Source: Halorarius litoreus (GTDB taxonomy: Archaea; Halobacteriota; Halobacteria; Halobacteriales; Haloarculaceae). From it: 64,000 bases of DNA. The translations under genes and the position numbers were made by a program. Each line of letters opens with the position of its first letter. Within the stretch, counting starts at the first letter, position 1. The DNA lies in the NCBI RefSeq assembly GCF_024362405.1, contig NZ_CP101454.1, positions 2,976,001 to 3,040,000 on the forward strand, in the 5' to 3' direction. Below are positions 42,002-50,541 of the stretch, piece after piece. Under the pieces are notes generated by a model that was not told the origin of the DNA, ran no database searches, and was given only the letters and a program-made list of their open reading frames with translations.

Positions 42002-42601
42002 ATGCTCGCGGTCACCGGCGGGAAGGGTGGGGTCGGGAAGACGACGACGGCACTCGGGACCGCCCGCGCCGTGGCACAGGCTGGCCGCCGGCCAGTGGTG
42101 GTCGACGCCGACCTCGACCTGCCGAACCTCGCGGCGATGGCGGGTGTCGAACCGGACGGGCTCGGCGTTGTGTCGGCGGGAGCGCCACTCGCTGCCGCGC
42201 CGACGATCGGTGGCGTGACGGTCCTCGGCACGCAACCGGGAACCCCTCCGACCACGCTCCAGCAGGTCCTCGACCGCCTCGCCACGACCGACCGTCCTGT
42301 CCTCGTTGACTGTCCGGCAGGTGCCGGTATGCCACACGGCATCGCTCTTCGGGCCGCCACCGACTCGCTGGTGGTCACCAGGCCGAGGGAGTGTGCGCTT
42401 GCTGATGCGTTGAAGTCCTCGGTGCTCGCCCGGCGACTCGATGCACCACCGACCGCCACCGTGTTCAACGAGACGACATCGGTACCAGTAGTTGCCAGTA
42501 AGCTTGACGTTTCGTCACCGGTTGCGGTGCCGTCACACGGAACACAGAGTGTTACTACAGTTGACACTACTGCGTACCAACCCCTCCGAGATGCCGTGTA
42601 A
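42002..42601 (+). CDS. ParA/MinD-like P-loop ATPase
   Basis: 199 residues from ATG 42002. Deviant Walker [18 protein letters not shown] and the switch [16 protein letters not shown] are intact, as is a Walker B-like [10 protein letters not shown]. Lacks a clear membrane-targeting helix. Next to a RecA-like protein without a P-loop (42667), a haloarchaeal pairing. Possible positioning or regulatory role; not plasmid-partition-like in context. Confidence 0.87.
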   Translation: MLAVTGGKGGVGKTTTALGTARAVAQAGRRPVVVDADLDLPNLAAMAGVEPDGLGVVSAGAPLAAAPTIGGVTVLGTQPGTPPTTLQQVLDRLATTDRPVLVDCPAGAGMPHGIALRAATDSLVVTRPRECALADALKSSVLARRLDAPPTATVFNETTSVPVVASKLDVSSPVAVPSHGTQSVTTVDTTAYQPLRDAV

Positions 42602-42630
42602 GCACCGCATTACTGGTTACGAATTCGACA

Positions 42631-42640
42631 GAATATTTAA
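42631..42640 (+). promoter_or_regulatory. TATA box for the RecA-like gene
   Basis: gaatatttaa, a strong AT-rich core 27-30 bp before ATG 42667. Confidence 0.65.
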
Positions 42641-42666
42641 CCGTACGCGGTGGGCATACAGTGCCA

Positions 42667-43293
42667 ATGGTGGAACGGCTACGGACGGGTATAGAGGTCC
42701 TCGACCGCAAACTCGAGGGCGGTATCCCGGCCGGCAGTATCGTCACGCTCACCGCCTCTCCAGCGAGCCAGGCGGAGCTGTTCCTCTACGAACTCACGGC
42801 GACGCGTGGCACCCTCTACCTCTCGTTAAACCGAACGGGCGACGCCGTCACGTCCTCCATCGACCGCTCGCCGGCGAAGACGGGTGACCCCACAGTCCGC
42901 GACGTCGCGGGAGAGGCACCGCTCGACAACGCCACCAAACTGGTCTCGGCGCTGCCGGAGTCCTCGAACCTCATCATCGACCCACTCGACGTGCTGGAGC
43001 GACAGGAGGCCCCCCGGTTCCGCAACTTCATGAACGAGTTGCAGAACCACATCTACAACACGGGGTCGCTCGCGTTGCTCCACTGTCTCGACGGCGTCGA
43101 CGTACCACACCTCCGGGACACGACGCTCCACATGTCGGACATCGTCTTCGACCTCGACACCCGAGTGAACGGTGACCGCATCGAGAACCGCCTGACGGTA
43201 CCGAAGTTCCGCGGCGGCGTCGCCATCCCGGACGTCATCAAACTCGAACTCGCCGAGGAGGTCGCTATCGACACCTCGCGGGACATCGCGTAA
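42667..43293 (+). CDS. RecA/KaiC-superfamily protein with degenerate P-loop
   Basis: 208 residues from ATG 42667 (GTG 42661 is also possible). The family head RLRTGIEVLDRKLEGGIPAGSIVTL is clear, but the Walker A, normally GxxGxGKT, reads TASPASQAELF with no Lys-Thr/Ser. Downstream strands (TRGTLYLSLNR; NLIIDPLDVLER; SLALLHCLDG) keep the RecA fold. Likely does not hydrolyse ATP and may act as a regulator of its neighbour. Confidence 0.82.
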   Translation: MVERLRTGIEVLDRKLEGGIPAGSIVTLTASPASQAELFLYELTATRGTLYLSLNRTGDAVTSSIDRSPAKTGDPTVRDVAGEAPLDNATKLVSALPESSNLIIDPLDVLERQEAPRFRNFMNELQNHIYNTGSLALLHCLDGVDVPHLRDTTLHMSDIVFDLDTRVNGDRIENRLTVPKFRGGVAIPDVIKLELAEEVAIDTSRDIA

Positions 43294-43442
43294 TCTCCCG
43301 CCCGAAGACACGTGGTGGCACTCGATACGACGGTCGGTGGAGACACGGTGGCCGACTGAACTCTGGCGTAGCTACGTGCACGACTAGTTCTACCGCTTCG
43401 ACTCGCGCGGTCCTCGCGAGGGAGTGCGTCCGCTGGACTGAC

Positions 43443-43460
43443 TGAAAAAACCGGGAGCCG
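43443..43460 (-). terminator. Putative T-run terminator of the FKBP gene
   Basis: On the minus strand the FKBP stop is followed by a GC-rich stretch and ggttttttcag. A T6 run just after a stop is the usual archaeal termination signal. The rest of 43294-43467 holds nothing recognised. Confidence 0.4.
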
Positions 43461-43467
43461 TCCGCAG

Positions 43468-44454
43468 TTACTCTTCGATCTCGTCGACGATCTCGTCGGC
43501 GTCGATGTCGGCCTCTTCGAGGGCTTCCTCGATGTCAGCGCCCTCGGCGCCGCCGGCACCCATGCCGCCCATCATGCCGCCCATGCCGCCCATCATGCCG
43601 CCCATGCCGTCCAGGATCTCCTGGATGACGATGCGGTCGATGCCGGTCTTGTCGACGATCTGCTGGGCGATCTGCTGCTTCTGGAACATCCACTGCTGGT
43701 TCATCGAGAGCTGCGGGGTCGCCTCGACGTACAGCGAGGTCTTCTGGACCGTCTCGGTGACGGTCTCTGGTTCGGCGTCCTCGTCGTCCTCGTCGGGCTC
43801 CTCGACGCGGGTCTCCTCGACCTCCTCCTCCTCGATCCACATCTCGAGGTCCATGTCGAGGAACATGTTGAGCAGGCCCTCAGCCTGTTCGAGCTGGTCG
43901 GTGACCTCACCCAGGAGTTCGTACTCGTACTCGATCTCCTCGCCCGCCAGGGGATGATTGAAGTCGACGCGAGCGCGGCCCCCGATGATGGTCTCGAGGT
44001 AGCCCTGCTCGCCGTCGATCTGGACCTGTGCGCCCGGTCGGCGCGAGTCCTCGGGGATCTTGCTGGCGGCGACCGTCCGGACGTTCTCGTCGTCGTACTC
44101 GCCGAACGCCTCGCCGGCACCGAGCGTCACGGAGCCGGACTCGCCGACCTCGCGGCCGATGATGTCGTCCTCGACGCTCTGGAACAGGTGGCCCTCGCCG
44201 AGCACGATGACGCGCGGCTCGAAGGTGCCCTGGTCCGCGACGCCCTCCTCCTCGGCGACCTCCGGGTCCGTCGTGTCGACGAGCTGGTCGCCCTCGACGG
44301 TGCGGGCGGTGTAGGCGATGCGGACGAAGTCGCCGGCCTGCAGTCCGGTTGCTTCCTCCTCCGTCTCCTCGACCTCCTCGGTCTCGGCCTCGGTCTCTTC
44401 GTCTACGTCCGCCGTTTCTTCGGTCTCCTCGACCTCATCGGCTTCGTCGCTCAT
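43468..44454 (-). CDS. FKBP-type peptidyl-prolyl isomerase (SlyD-like) with acidic head and Gly-Met tail
   Basis: 328 residues from ATG 44454. Residues ~1-36 are almost only Glu, Asp, Val and Thr. The FKBP domain follows (AGDFVRIAYTARTVEGDQLVDTT; HPLAGEEIEYEYELLGEV), with an insert-in-flap-type region as in SlyD chaperones. The C-terminus has GMGGMMGGMGGMMGGMG (~283-300) then an acidic end. Such Gly-Met tails are known from GroEL. Likely a folding helper; the tail's role is unclear. Confidence 0.9.
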   Translation of the reverse strand: MSDEADEVEETEETADVDEETEAETEEVEETEEEATGLQAGDFVRIAYTARTVEGDQLVDTTDPEVAEEEGVADQGTFEPRVIVLGEGHLFQSVEDDIIGREVGESGSVTLGAGEAFGEYDDENVRTVAASKIPEDSRRPGAQVQIDGEQGYLETIIGGRARVDFNHPLAGEEIEYEYELLGEVTDQLEQAEGLLNMFLDMDLEMWIEEEEVEETRVEEPDEDDEDAEPETVTETVQKTSLYVEATPQLSMNQQWMFQKQQIAQQIVDKTGIDRIVIQEILDGMGGMMGGMGGMMGGMGAGGAEGADIEEALEEADIDADEIVDEIEE

Positions 44455-44546
44455 ACTTCCACCGTCACCCGTCCGACCCTTAACAATCACGTTTCGTTCG
44501 TCGCGTGGTCGCCAGCGTTTTCTCGGTCGGTCGCGCAGCCGCAGGC

Positions 44547-45080
44547 GTGTACGAGGTCGAACTCAAGGTCGAGGCGGACCACGACGCGGTCCGTGCGCGA
44601 CTGGACGAACTCGGGGCGACCCACGACGGGCGCGTGCAGCAGGTGGACACCTACTACGACGCGCCCCATCGGAACTTCGCCGAGACGGACGAGGCGTTTC
44701 GGCTGCGCCGAGAGCACGACGAGGCCGGCGAGACAGCTAAGCTCACCTACAAGGGGCCGCTCGTCGAGGTCGAGTCGAAGACTCGTGAGGAACACGAGGT
44801 CGAGGTGGACGACGGCGAGGAGGCCGCAGCCATCGCCGATGGGCTCGGGTTCACGCCCGCCGCGACCGTCGAGAAGGACCGCGAGTTCTACCGGCTCGAC
44901 GGCTACACGGTCACGCTCGACTCGGTCGAGGGACTCGGCACCTACGTCGAAGTCGAAACCGAAGTCGAAACCGACATCGAACCCGCACGCGAGGGCGCGA
45001 AGGAACTGCTCCGACGACTGGACCTCGACCCCGACGAACAGGTCCGGACCTCGTATCTCGGGCTCCTGCTCGCTTCGTGA
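44547..45080 (+). CDS. CYTH-domain protein (class IV adenylate cyclase/triphosphatase type)
   Basis: 177 residues from GTG 44547. The E-x-E-x-K signature is VYEVELKVEADHD, and further acidic/basic strand residues (KLTYKGPLVEVESKTREEHEVEV; YVEVETEVET) complete the triphosphate tunnel. In archaea these usually hydrolyse inorganic or organic triphosphates; cyclase activity is rare. T-rich element ~27 bp upstream fits the GTG start. Confidence 0.88.
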   Translation: MYEVELKVEADHDAVRARLDELGATHDGRVQQVDTYYDAPHRNFAETDEAFRLRREHDEAGETAKLTYKGPLVEVESKTREEHEVEVDDGEEAAAIADGLGFTPAATVEKDREFYRLDGYTVTLDSVEGLGTYVEVETEVETDIEPAREGAKELLRRLDLDPDEQVRTSYLGLLLAS

Positions 45081-45192
45081 CGCTCGTTCCCCCACACCGC
45101 CACGCCGACTGACGTGTTGATGCGCACGGGTTATCTCAACGACCGAGATTCTTTCCGTAAGTTATAGAACCGGCCGCTCGGTAGCTACGGCA

Positions 45193-46407
45193 ATGAGTGA
45201 CCGCAATATTCGCGTCGAGCCCGTCGTCGGGCGCGGCGTCGAAGACCAGGAGGTCGAGATCGTCGAGCGGAAGGGCATCGGACACCCGGACTCTATCTGC
45301 GACGGCATCGCTGAACGCGTCTCCCAGGCGCTCGCCCGGGCGTATCTCGACCGCGTCGGGAAGGTCCTGCACTTCAACACCGACGAGACGCAGCTCGTCG
45401 CCGGCACGGCGGCCCCGGCGTTCGGCGGCGGTGAGGTCGTCGAGCCCATCTACATCCTCGTCGTCGGCCGCGCGACCAAGGAGTACGAACTGGACGACGA
45501 CACGGTCGTCAAGATTCCCGCCGAGAGCATCGCGCTCGAAGCCGCCCGCGAGTACCTCCGCGAGCACTTCCCGGAGCTCGACCTCGACACCGACGTCATC
45601 GTCGACGTGAAGCTCGGTGAGGGCTCGGGCGACCTGCAGACCGTCTTCGGCGAGGAGGGCGCGCAGGTCCCGATGGCCAACGACACGTCGTTCGGCGTCG
45701 GCCACGCCCCCCTCACCGAGACGGAGCAGATCGTCCTCAACACCGAGAAGCGGCTCATCGAGGACTACCCCCACGGCCACCTCGGGCAGGACATCAAGGT
45801 GATGGGCAAACGCGAGGGCGACCATATCGACGTGACGGTCGCGGCCGCGATGGTCGACGAGTACGTCGCCGACATCCACGACTACGCCGCCGCCGTCGAG
45901 TCGGTCCGGGAGTACGTCACTGACCTCGCCGCGGAGTACACCGACCGCGAGGTGACCGTCCACGTCAACACCGCCGACGACATCGACGAGGGCGCCATCT
46001 ATCTCACAACCACCGGCACCTCCGCCGAGCAGGGTGACGACGGCTCCGTCGGCCGCGGTAACCGCGCGAACGGCCTCATCACTCCGAACCGCTCGATGTC
46101 GATGGAGGCCACGTCGGGCAAGAACCCCGTCAACCACATCGGGAAGATCTACAACCTGCTCTCGACGGCCATCGCCCAGGCCGTCGTCGGCGAGGTCGAC
46201 GGCATCCGCGAGATCCGCATTCGGTTGCTCTCGCAGATCGGCCAGCCCATCGACCAGCCACACGTCGCCGACGCCACGCTCGTCACCGAGGACGGGGTCT
46301 CGGTCACCGATATCGAAACCGAGGTCGAGGCCATCATCGACCGCGAGCTCGCGGACGTGACGGGCATCACCGAGCGCGTGATTCACGGCGAACTCCCCAC
46401 GTTCTGA
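45193..46407 (+). CDS. metK: S-adenosylmethionine synthetase, archaeal type
   Basis: 404 residues. Archaeal MetK, different in sequence from bacterial MetK, beginning [44 protein letters not shown]- and metal-binding signatures ([23 protein letters not shown]) are intact. Provides SAM to the many methyltransferases in the window. TATA-like gttatag at 45161 is 27-29 bp upstream. Confidence 0.96.
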   Translation: MSDRNIRVEPVVGRGVEDQEVEIVERKGIGHPDSICDGIAERVSQALARAYLDRVGKVLHFNTDETQLVAGTAAPAFGGGEVVEPIYILVVGRATKEYELDDDTVVKIPAESIALEAAREYLREHFPELDLDTDVIVDVKLGEGSGDLQTVFGEEGAQVPMANDTSFGVGHAPLTETEQIVLNTEKRLIEDYPHGHLGQDIKVMGKREGDHIDVTVAAAMVDEYVADIHDYAAAVESVREYVTDLAAEYTDREVTVHVNTADDIDEGAIYLTTTGTSAEQGDDGSVGRGNRANGLITPNRSMSMEATSGKNPVNHIGKIYNLLSTAIAQAVVGEVDGIREIRIRLLSQIGQPIDQPHVADATLVTEDGVSVTDIETEVEAIIDRELADVTGITERVIHGELPTF

Positions 46408-46577
46408 ACCCACCTTTTTGCACCTCGCTCGTCGCTCAAACCGCGAGCGACTCGCTCGGGCAAAAATCTGGACTAAAAAGACACTGCGAGCCTCCCTACG
46501 GTCGGCCCTTGGTCCCGACTCTCGCTACGCTCGAGTCGGCGAACCGCTCGGCGCGTGCCGCGCGCCTCGCGGATGCT

Positions 46578-46952
46578 TCACTCCATCTCACTGCCGACCT
46601 CAACGTCGTATCTCGACACCGAGACCGAGTCGCTCCACCCAACCTCCACCGTCGCGGTGTCGCCCGGTTCGATGCAGTCCGTGGCTCGTGCCACTGGTTC
46701 GAGCGCCGTTTCGGTCGCTCCCAGCCACCGTGACTCGTAGAACCGCACCCGAACTGGGGTGGGGCCGAGCGGCTCGCTCCCCTCGTTCTGCACCCGGACG
46801 GTCACCGCGAGGTGTGTGCCGTCGCTCGTCCACCGGGGAGAAGCCGCGTGGTCGACGGTGAGGTTTGCTGGTGCGCCGACAACCGTCCCGTTGACGCCTC
46901 GCGACGCCCGGGACAGCCCGAGCAGCCGGGTGACCGTCCGGTACATTGCCAT
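46578..46952 (-). CDS. Hypothetical protein with CARDB-like beta fold, 124 aa
   Basis: 124 residues from ATG 46952 (MAMYRTVTRLLGLSRAS). The body is beta-rich (HLAVTVRVQNEGSEPLGPTPVRVRFYESRW), like CARDB/FxLYD extracellular-type domains, but there is no signal peptide. T-rich element centred ~27 bp upstream. The 170 bp downstream (46408-46577) are non-coding, with repeated ctcgct-type strings. Confidence 0.6.
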   Translation of the reverse strand: MAMYRTVTRLLGLSRASRGVNGTVVGAPANLTVDHAASPRWTSDGTHLAVTVRVQNEGSEPLGPTPVRVRFYESRWLGATETALEPVARATDCIEPGDTATVEVGWSDSVSVSRYDVEVGSEME

Positions 46953-47033
46953 CGACTGTTCGGCGCCGGGAGAAAAGTCCTTCCACGTCCACTCCACCGC
47001 CCGATTTATGTTATAGAGTGGAGATGTCGGGGT

Positions 47034-47285
47034 ATGGCGTACATGGATGTCCTCGAGGAGCGTCCCGGCGTGACCGGCGTGCTGCTCGGCATCGTTCTCC
47101 GGTTCTCCGGTGACTTCGTCGCCGCACAGATCGAGACCATCGCGCTGCTGCTGTTCGCGTTCGGCGTGGTGGCCGCGCTCTACTCGGAGGGCTGGTGGCG
47201 ACCGGCCGGACAGGCGCTCTCGGTCGCGGGAGCGTTCATCGTCCTCGTCGGGGCAGTGACGCAACTGCTCGCACCGCTCCTGTAA
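47034..47285 (+). CDS. Small membrane protein, 83 aa
   Basis: 83 residues from ATG 47034 (MAYMDVLEERPGVTGVLLG), with two or three hydrophobic segments (ALLLFAFGVVAALYSEGWW; AGAFIVLVGAVTQLLAPLL). TATA-like tttatg is centred 27 bp upstream. Function unknown; a conserved haloarchaeal type. Confidence 0.72.
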   Translation: MAYMDVLEERPGVTGVLLGIVLRFSGDFVAAQIETIALLLFAFGVVAALYSEGWWRPAGQALSVAGAFIVLVGAVTQLLAPLL

Positions 47286-47323
47286 GCGAAACCGCTTTCT
47301 GCCGGCCGCATCCAGACCACGAC

Positions 47324-47779
47324 ATGACGCGGGTGTGTCTCGTCGGCACCGAGGACGTGAACCTCCGCTACGAACTCGTCTCCCGCGAGACGGCCCGCGA
47401 CGCGCTCGCCACCTACGACCTCACCGAACCGTACACCAACACCGTCGGCCTCGAGACCATCAGCCTCGGGGCGGCGGTCTCGCTGTTGAACGACCTCAAC
47501 TGGTATCTCGTCCGCTTCACCGACACCGCGCTCGTCTTGGAGCCATCGGTCTCAGAGACCGAGTGGCTCTCGCGAACGCTGGCCGCGGCCATCCGCGACG
47601 ACGAAATCGAGCCCGAGGACTCGGGCCGGTTCCTGAAGGTGTACGGCGTGACGGGCGAGAACGAACTCGTCGAGCCGATGTTCGTCACCCGAACGGGTGA
47701 GACACTCCCCGACTACGACCTCCGCGAGGTCGAGGACACCGTCCGGGTGCGCGTCACCGAGGCCGAGTTCGGCGCGTAG
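47324..47779 (+). CDS. DUF5804-like haloarchaeal protein, 151 aa
   Basis: 151 residues from ATG 47324, beginning MTRVCLVGTEDVNLRYELVS and containing ISLGAAVSLLNDLNWYLVRF. The pattern resembles the haloarchaeal DUF5804 family, whose function is unknown; I recall this family only moderately well. Soluble and acidic. Confidence 0.72.
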   Translation: MTRVCLVGTEDVNLRYELVSRETARDALATYDLTEPYTNTVGLETISLGAAVSLLNDLNWYLVRFTDTALVLEPSVSETEWLSRTLAAAIRDDEIEPEDSGRFLKVYGVTGENELVEPMFVTRTGETLPDYDLREVEDTVRVRVTEAEFGA

Positions 47780-47824
47780 TTCCCGAGCGTAATCCATTTC
47801 TCCCGGGGGCGAGACCCACTGACG

Positions 47825-48688
47825 ATGCCCTCCGACAGTCTGCTCTCCCGCACAGTCGAGCACGCGGCCCGTGTGTGGCCGCTCCTGTTCGTCCCCGTAA
47901 TCGCGACGCTGCTCGACGTCGGCCGAATCCGTAGCCTCCTCGAACCCACTCGACCCAACCCTGCGAACGGTGACTCTGTGCAGGTCACGGTCACCGAGAC
48001 CGAGCGCGTCTTCAGCGTCACGTTCGGCGTTCCGCGTCCCGTCTCGACGCTCTGGTCGTTCGTGAACGCCCAGCCGAACGGTGTGTCGACCGGGATGGCC
48101 GGCTTCGACTCGATTCCGGTGTTCGTCGCCGCCCTGGTGGTCTCGGCGGTCGTCTCCGGGGTGCTCGCCGCAGGCTACCTCGGGAGTATGGAAGCCGCGC
48201 TCGACGGCCGATTCGACTTCCTCGCGGCGGTCCAGCGGTACGCCCGCCCTCTCGTCGGGTTCTCGCTGCTGGAAGCCGGCGTGGGCGTCCTGCTGGTGGC
48301 CACGGGAGCCGTCGCCATCCCGCTCATCGTCGTCGTCGCCATCGCTCTGCTGGTGTTCGCGTACCTGTTCTTCGCGACGCCGTATCTGGTCGTCATCGAG
48401 GACATCGGGCTCGCGCCGGCGCTCCGCCACTCGTTCGAGCTGGCGACGAACGACGGGCGAATTGTCGGCTTCTTCCTCGGTTACGTCCTCATCTCGGCGG
48501 TTCTCTCGGTTCCCATCTCCGCGCTCGCGTTCGCCGCGGAGCCGTTCGGACTGGCGGCGGCGATCGTCGTCAGTTCGCCGATTGCGCTCCTGTTGAACGT
48601 CGCCACGCTCCTGTTCGTCCGCGATGTCGTTGGGCAGGGCCGGTCGTCGACGGCTCAGTCGTCGTCGAACATGCCGGTCGACATGTAG
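47825..48688 (+). CDS. Multi-pass membrane protein, haloarchaeal
   Basis: 287 residues with about six hydrophobic segments (VAALVVSAVVSGVLAAGYLG; AVAIPLIVVVAIALLVFAYL). Similar proteins in Halobacteria (DUF7847-like) have no known function. The last ~11 residues overlap the 3' end of cysteine synthase on the opposite strand, and may be read-through beyond an ancestral stop. Confidence 0.8.
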   Translation: MPSDSLLSRTVEHAARVWPLLFVPVIATLLDVGRIRSLLEPTRPNPANGDSVQVTVTETERVFSVTFGVPRPVSTLWSFVNAQPNGVSTGMAGFDSIPVFVAALVVSAVVSGVLAAGYLGSMEAALDGRFDFLAAVQRYARPLVGFSLLEAGVGVLLVATGAVAIPLIVVVAIALLVFAYLFFATPYLVVIEDIGLAPALRHSFELATNDGRIVGFFLGYVLISAVLSVPISALAFAAEPFGLAAAIVVSSPIALLLNVATLLFVRDVVGQGRSSTAQSSSNMPVDM

Positions 48689-49566
48689 CGCTCGCCGGAG
48701 TCCCAGAACACCGTGACGACGAGCGGGTCGTCGACGCCGTCGTCGACGAGTCGTTTCGCGACACGCTTGGCCGCGACGTTCGACCCGCCCGACGACTGCC
48801 CGACGAGGATGCCCTCCTCGCGGGCGAGGCGTCGGCACTCGGCTTCTGCCTCGTCGATGCTCACTTTCTCGATGCTGGTCAGTAGGTCGCGGTCGAGGTT
48901 CGGCGAGACGAATCCCGGACCCATGCCCTGGAAGCCGCCGTCACCCGGCTCCTCGCCGGAGAGGACGGCGTTATCCTCGGGTTCGACCGCCACAACGTCC
49001 ATGTCGGGGAAGAACTCGCGGAGCCGCCGGCCGATGCCCGAGATGGTGCCGCCGGTGCCGACGCCGGCGACGAGCGCGTCCACCTCGCGGTCACCGACCT
49101 GCTCCAGGATTTCCGGGCCTGTGGTTCGGTAGTGGGCGTCGGGGTTCGCGGGGTTGTCGAACTGCCGGAGCTGAACGGCGCCGTGCTCTTCTTCCAGTTC
49201 GTCGGCCCGGTCCTTCGCGTCGGAGATGTCACCCTCGACGAGGTCGAGGTCAGCGCCGTACGCCCGCATGATGCGCCGTCGCTCCGGTGAGTTCGACGCC
49301 GACATCACGAGCGTCACGTCGTACCCTTTCGCGGCGCCGACCATCGCGATGCCGATGCCAGTGTTCCCGGAGGTCGGCTCGACGATGCGGTCGCCGGGTT
49401 CGAGGGCGCCCTCGCGTTCGGCGGCCTCGATCATCGCGAGCGCGGGTCGGTCTTTCGCCGACCCGCCGGGGTTCTTCGACTCGATCTTGGCAGCGATGGT
49501 GGCCCCCGGGGGCGACTCGACCTCCACGAGCGGCGACCCGATGGTCCCCAGGATGTCGTCGTTCAT
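48655..49566 (-). CDS. cysK: Cysteine synthase family protein
   Basis: 303 residues from ATG 49566. PLP lysine in NPGGSAKDRPAL (K38), substrate loop TSGNTGIGIAMV, and PLP phosphate loop GVGTGGTISGIGRRL. Makes cysteine from an activated serine and sulfide. Slightly short for the family; both ends look intact. Converges with the membrane-protein gene (34-bp overlap). Confidence 0.92.
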   Translation of the reverse strand: MNDDILGTIGSPLVEVESPPGATIAAKIESKNPGGSAKDRPALAMIEAAEREGALEPGDRIVEPTSGNTGIGIAMVGAAKGYDVTLVMSASNSPERRRIMRAYGADLDLVEGDISDAKDRADELEEEHGAVQLRQFDNPANPDAHYRTTGPEILEQVGDREVDALVAGVGTGGTISGIGRRLREFFPDMDVVAVEPEDNAVLSGEEPGDGGFQGMGPGFVSPNLDRDLLTSIEKVSIDEAEAECRRLAREEGILVGQSSGGSNVAAKRVAKRLVDDGVDDPLVVTVFWDSGERYMSTGMFDDD

Positions 49567-49658
49567 TGGAGGCCCTTCCGCGGTCGGACGTAAGGTGTCT
49601 ACGGACACCGGCATGGCCTGCCGAACTCTTTCGGTCCTTGACGTGCAAGCTGACGGTG

Positions 49659-50078
49659 ATGACTGGCTCCGTCGAGGAGACGTACGCCGCGGCCATCCAG
49701 CACGACCTCTACGATGGCGATGGCACCGTCGTCGGCGTCGTCCGCAAGCCGCCAGGGTGGTTCAACGCGCTCGTCGACGAGAACGTCGCCGTGCTCGGCC
49801 CGCCGGAGCCGTTGCTCGACGAGACGAAGCAGCGCCACGAGGAGCTGAAGCTCGCCGGAATGTGCGACGAGGGGGCGCACAACGCCGCGTGGGAGGAGGT
49901 CGACTTCGAGCGCCGCTACCGCGCGTTCCTCGACAGCGACGCCGACGCGCAGGCTGCCCTCGACGGCCTCATCGACCGGCTGCACGATGGCGAAGACATT
50001 GCACTCGTCTGTTTCGAAGGGGAGAACAAGCGATGTCACCGGCGCGTCCTTCGGGAGCGGCTGCTGGACAGATTGTGA
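49659..50078 (+). CDS. DUF488 family protein
   Basis: 139 residues from ATG 49659. The end DIALVCFEGENKRCHRRVLRERLL is the DUF488 hallmark with Cys and Cys-His. Function unknown; proposed nucleic-acid or nucleotide roles are unproved. The central WFNALVDENVAVLGPPEPLLDE is variable. Confidence 0.85.
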   Translation: MTGSVEETYAAAIQHDLYDGDGTVVGVVRKPPGWFNALVDENVAVLGPPEPLLDETKQRHEELKLAGMCDEGAHNAAWEEVDFERRYRAFLDSDADAQAALDGLIDRLHDGEDIALVCFEGENKRCHRRVLRERLLDRL

Positions 50079-50119
50079 GCAACGCCACGCTCAAGAGCCG
50101 TCGTCTCTCTCACCCGAGT

Positions 50120-50497
50120 ATGGAACTGGAGACGATGCGCCCCAACCCGGCGTGGGACGCCCCGTCCTACGAGGAGAGCGTCGACGTACTCGCCGCGCTC
50201 CCCGAGTCGACCGTGTTCAAGGTCTGGGGCGGCGACTGGTGCAAGGACTGCCGCAAGCAACTGCCCGATTTCGGCGCGGCGCTCGACGCCGCGGGCATCC
50301 CCGACGAGCGTATCGAACACTACCCCGTCGAGAAGGCCGAGGACGGCTCCAAGGTCGGCCCGGAGGTCGAGGCGTACGACATCGAGTACATCCCGACGGT
50401 CGTCGTCGAGATCGACGGTGAGGAGGTCGTCCGCTTCGTCGAGGAGGAGGACCGCCCCATCGCCGTCTGGCTCGCCGAGCGCCTCGACGGCTACTGA
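50120..50497 (+). CDS. Thioredoxin-family protein
   Basis: 125 residues from ATG 50120. Redox motif in VWGGDWCKDCRKQLPDF (W-C-K-D-C), with the cis-proline loop at YIPTVVVEI. The WCxDC form is typical of thioredoxin-like and glutaredoxin-like haloarchaeal proteins. With gamma-glutamylcysteine synthesis in the same window it could act in thiol redox balance. Confidence 0.9.
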   Translation: MELETMRPNPAWDAPSYEESVDVLAALPESTVFKVWGGDWCKDCRKQLPDFGAALDAAGIPDERIEHYPVEKAEDGSKVGPEVEAYDIEYIPTVVVEIDGEEVVRFVEEEDRPIAVWLAERLDGY

Positions 50498-50541
50498 CCG
50501 GACACAGAAGGCACTTGTCGGCGGCCCCAGCAAGCTCGAAT

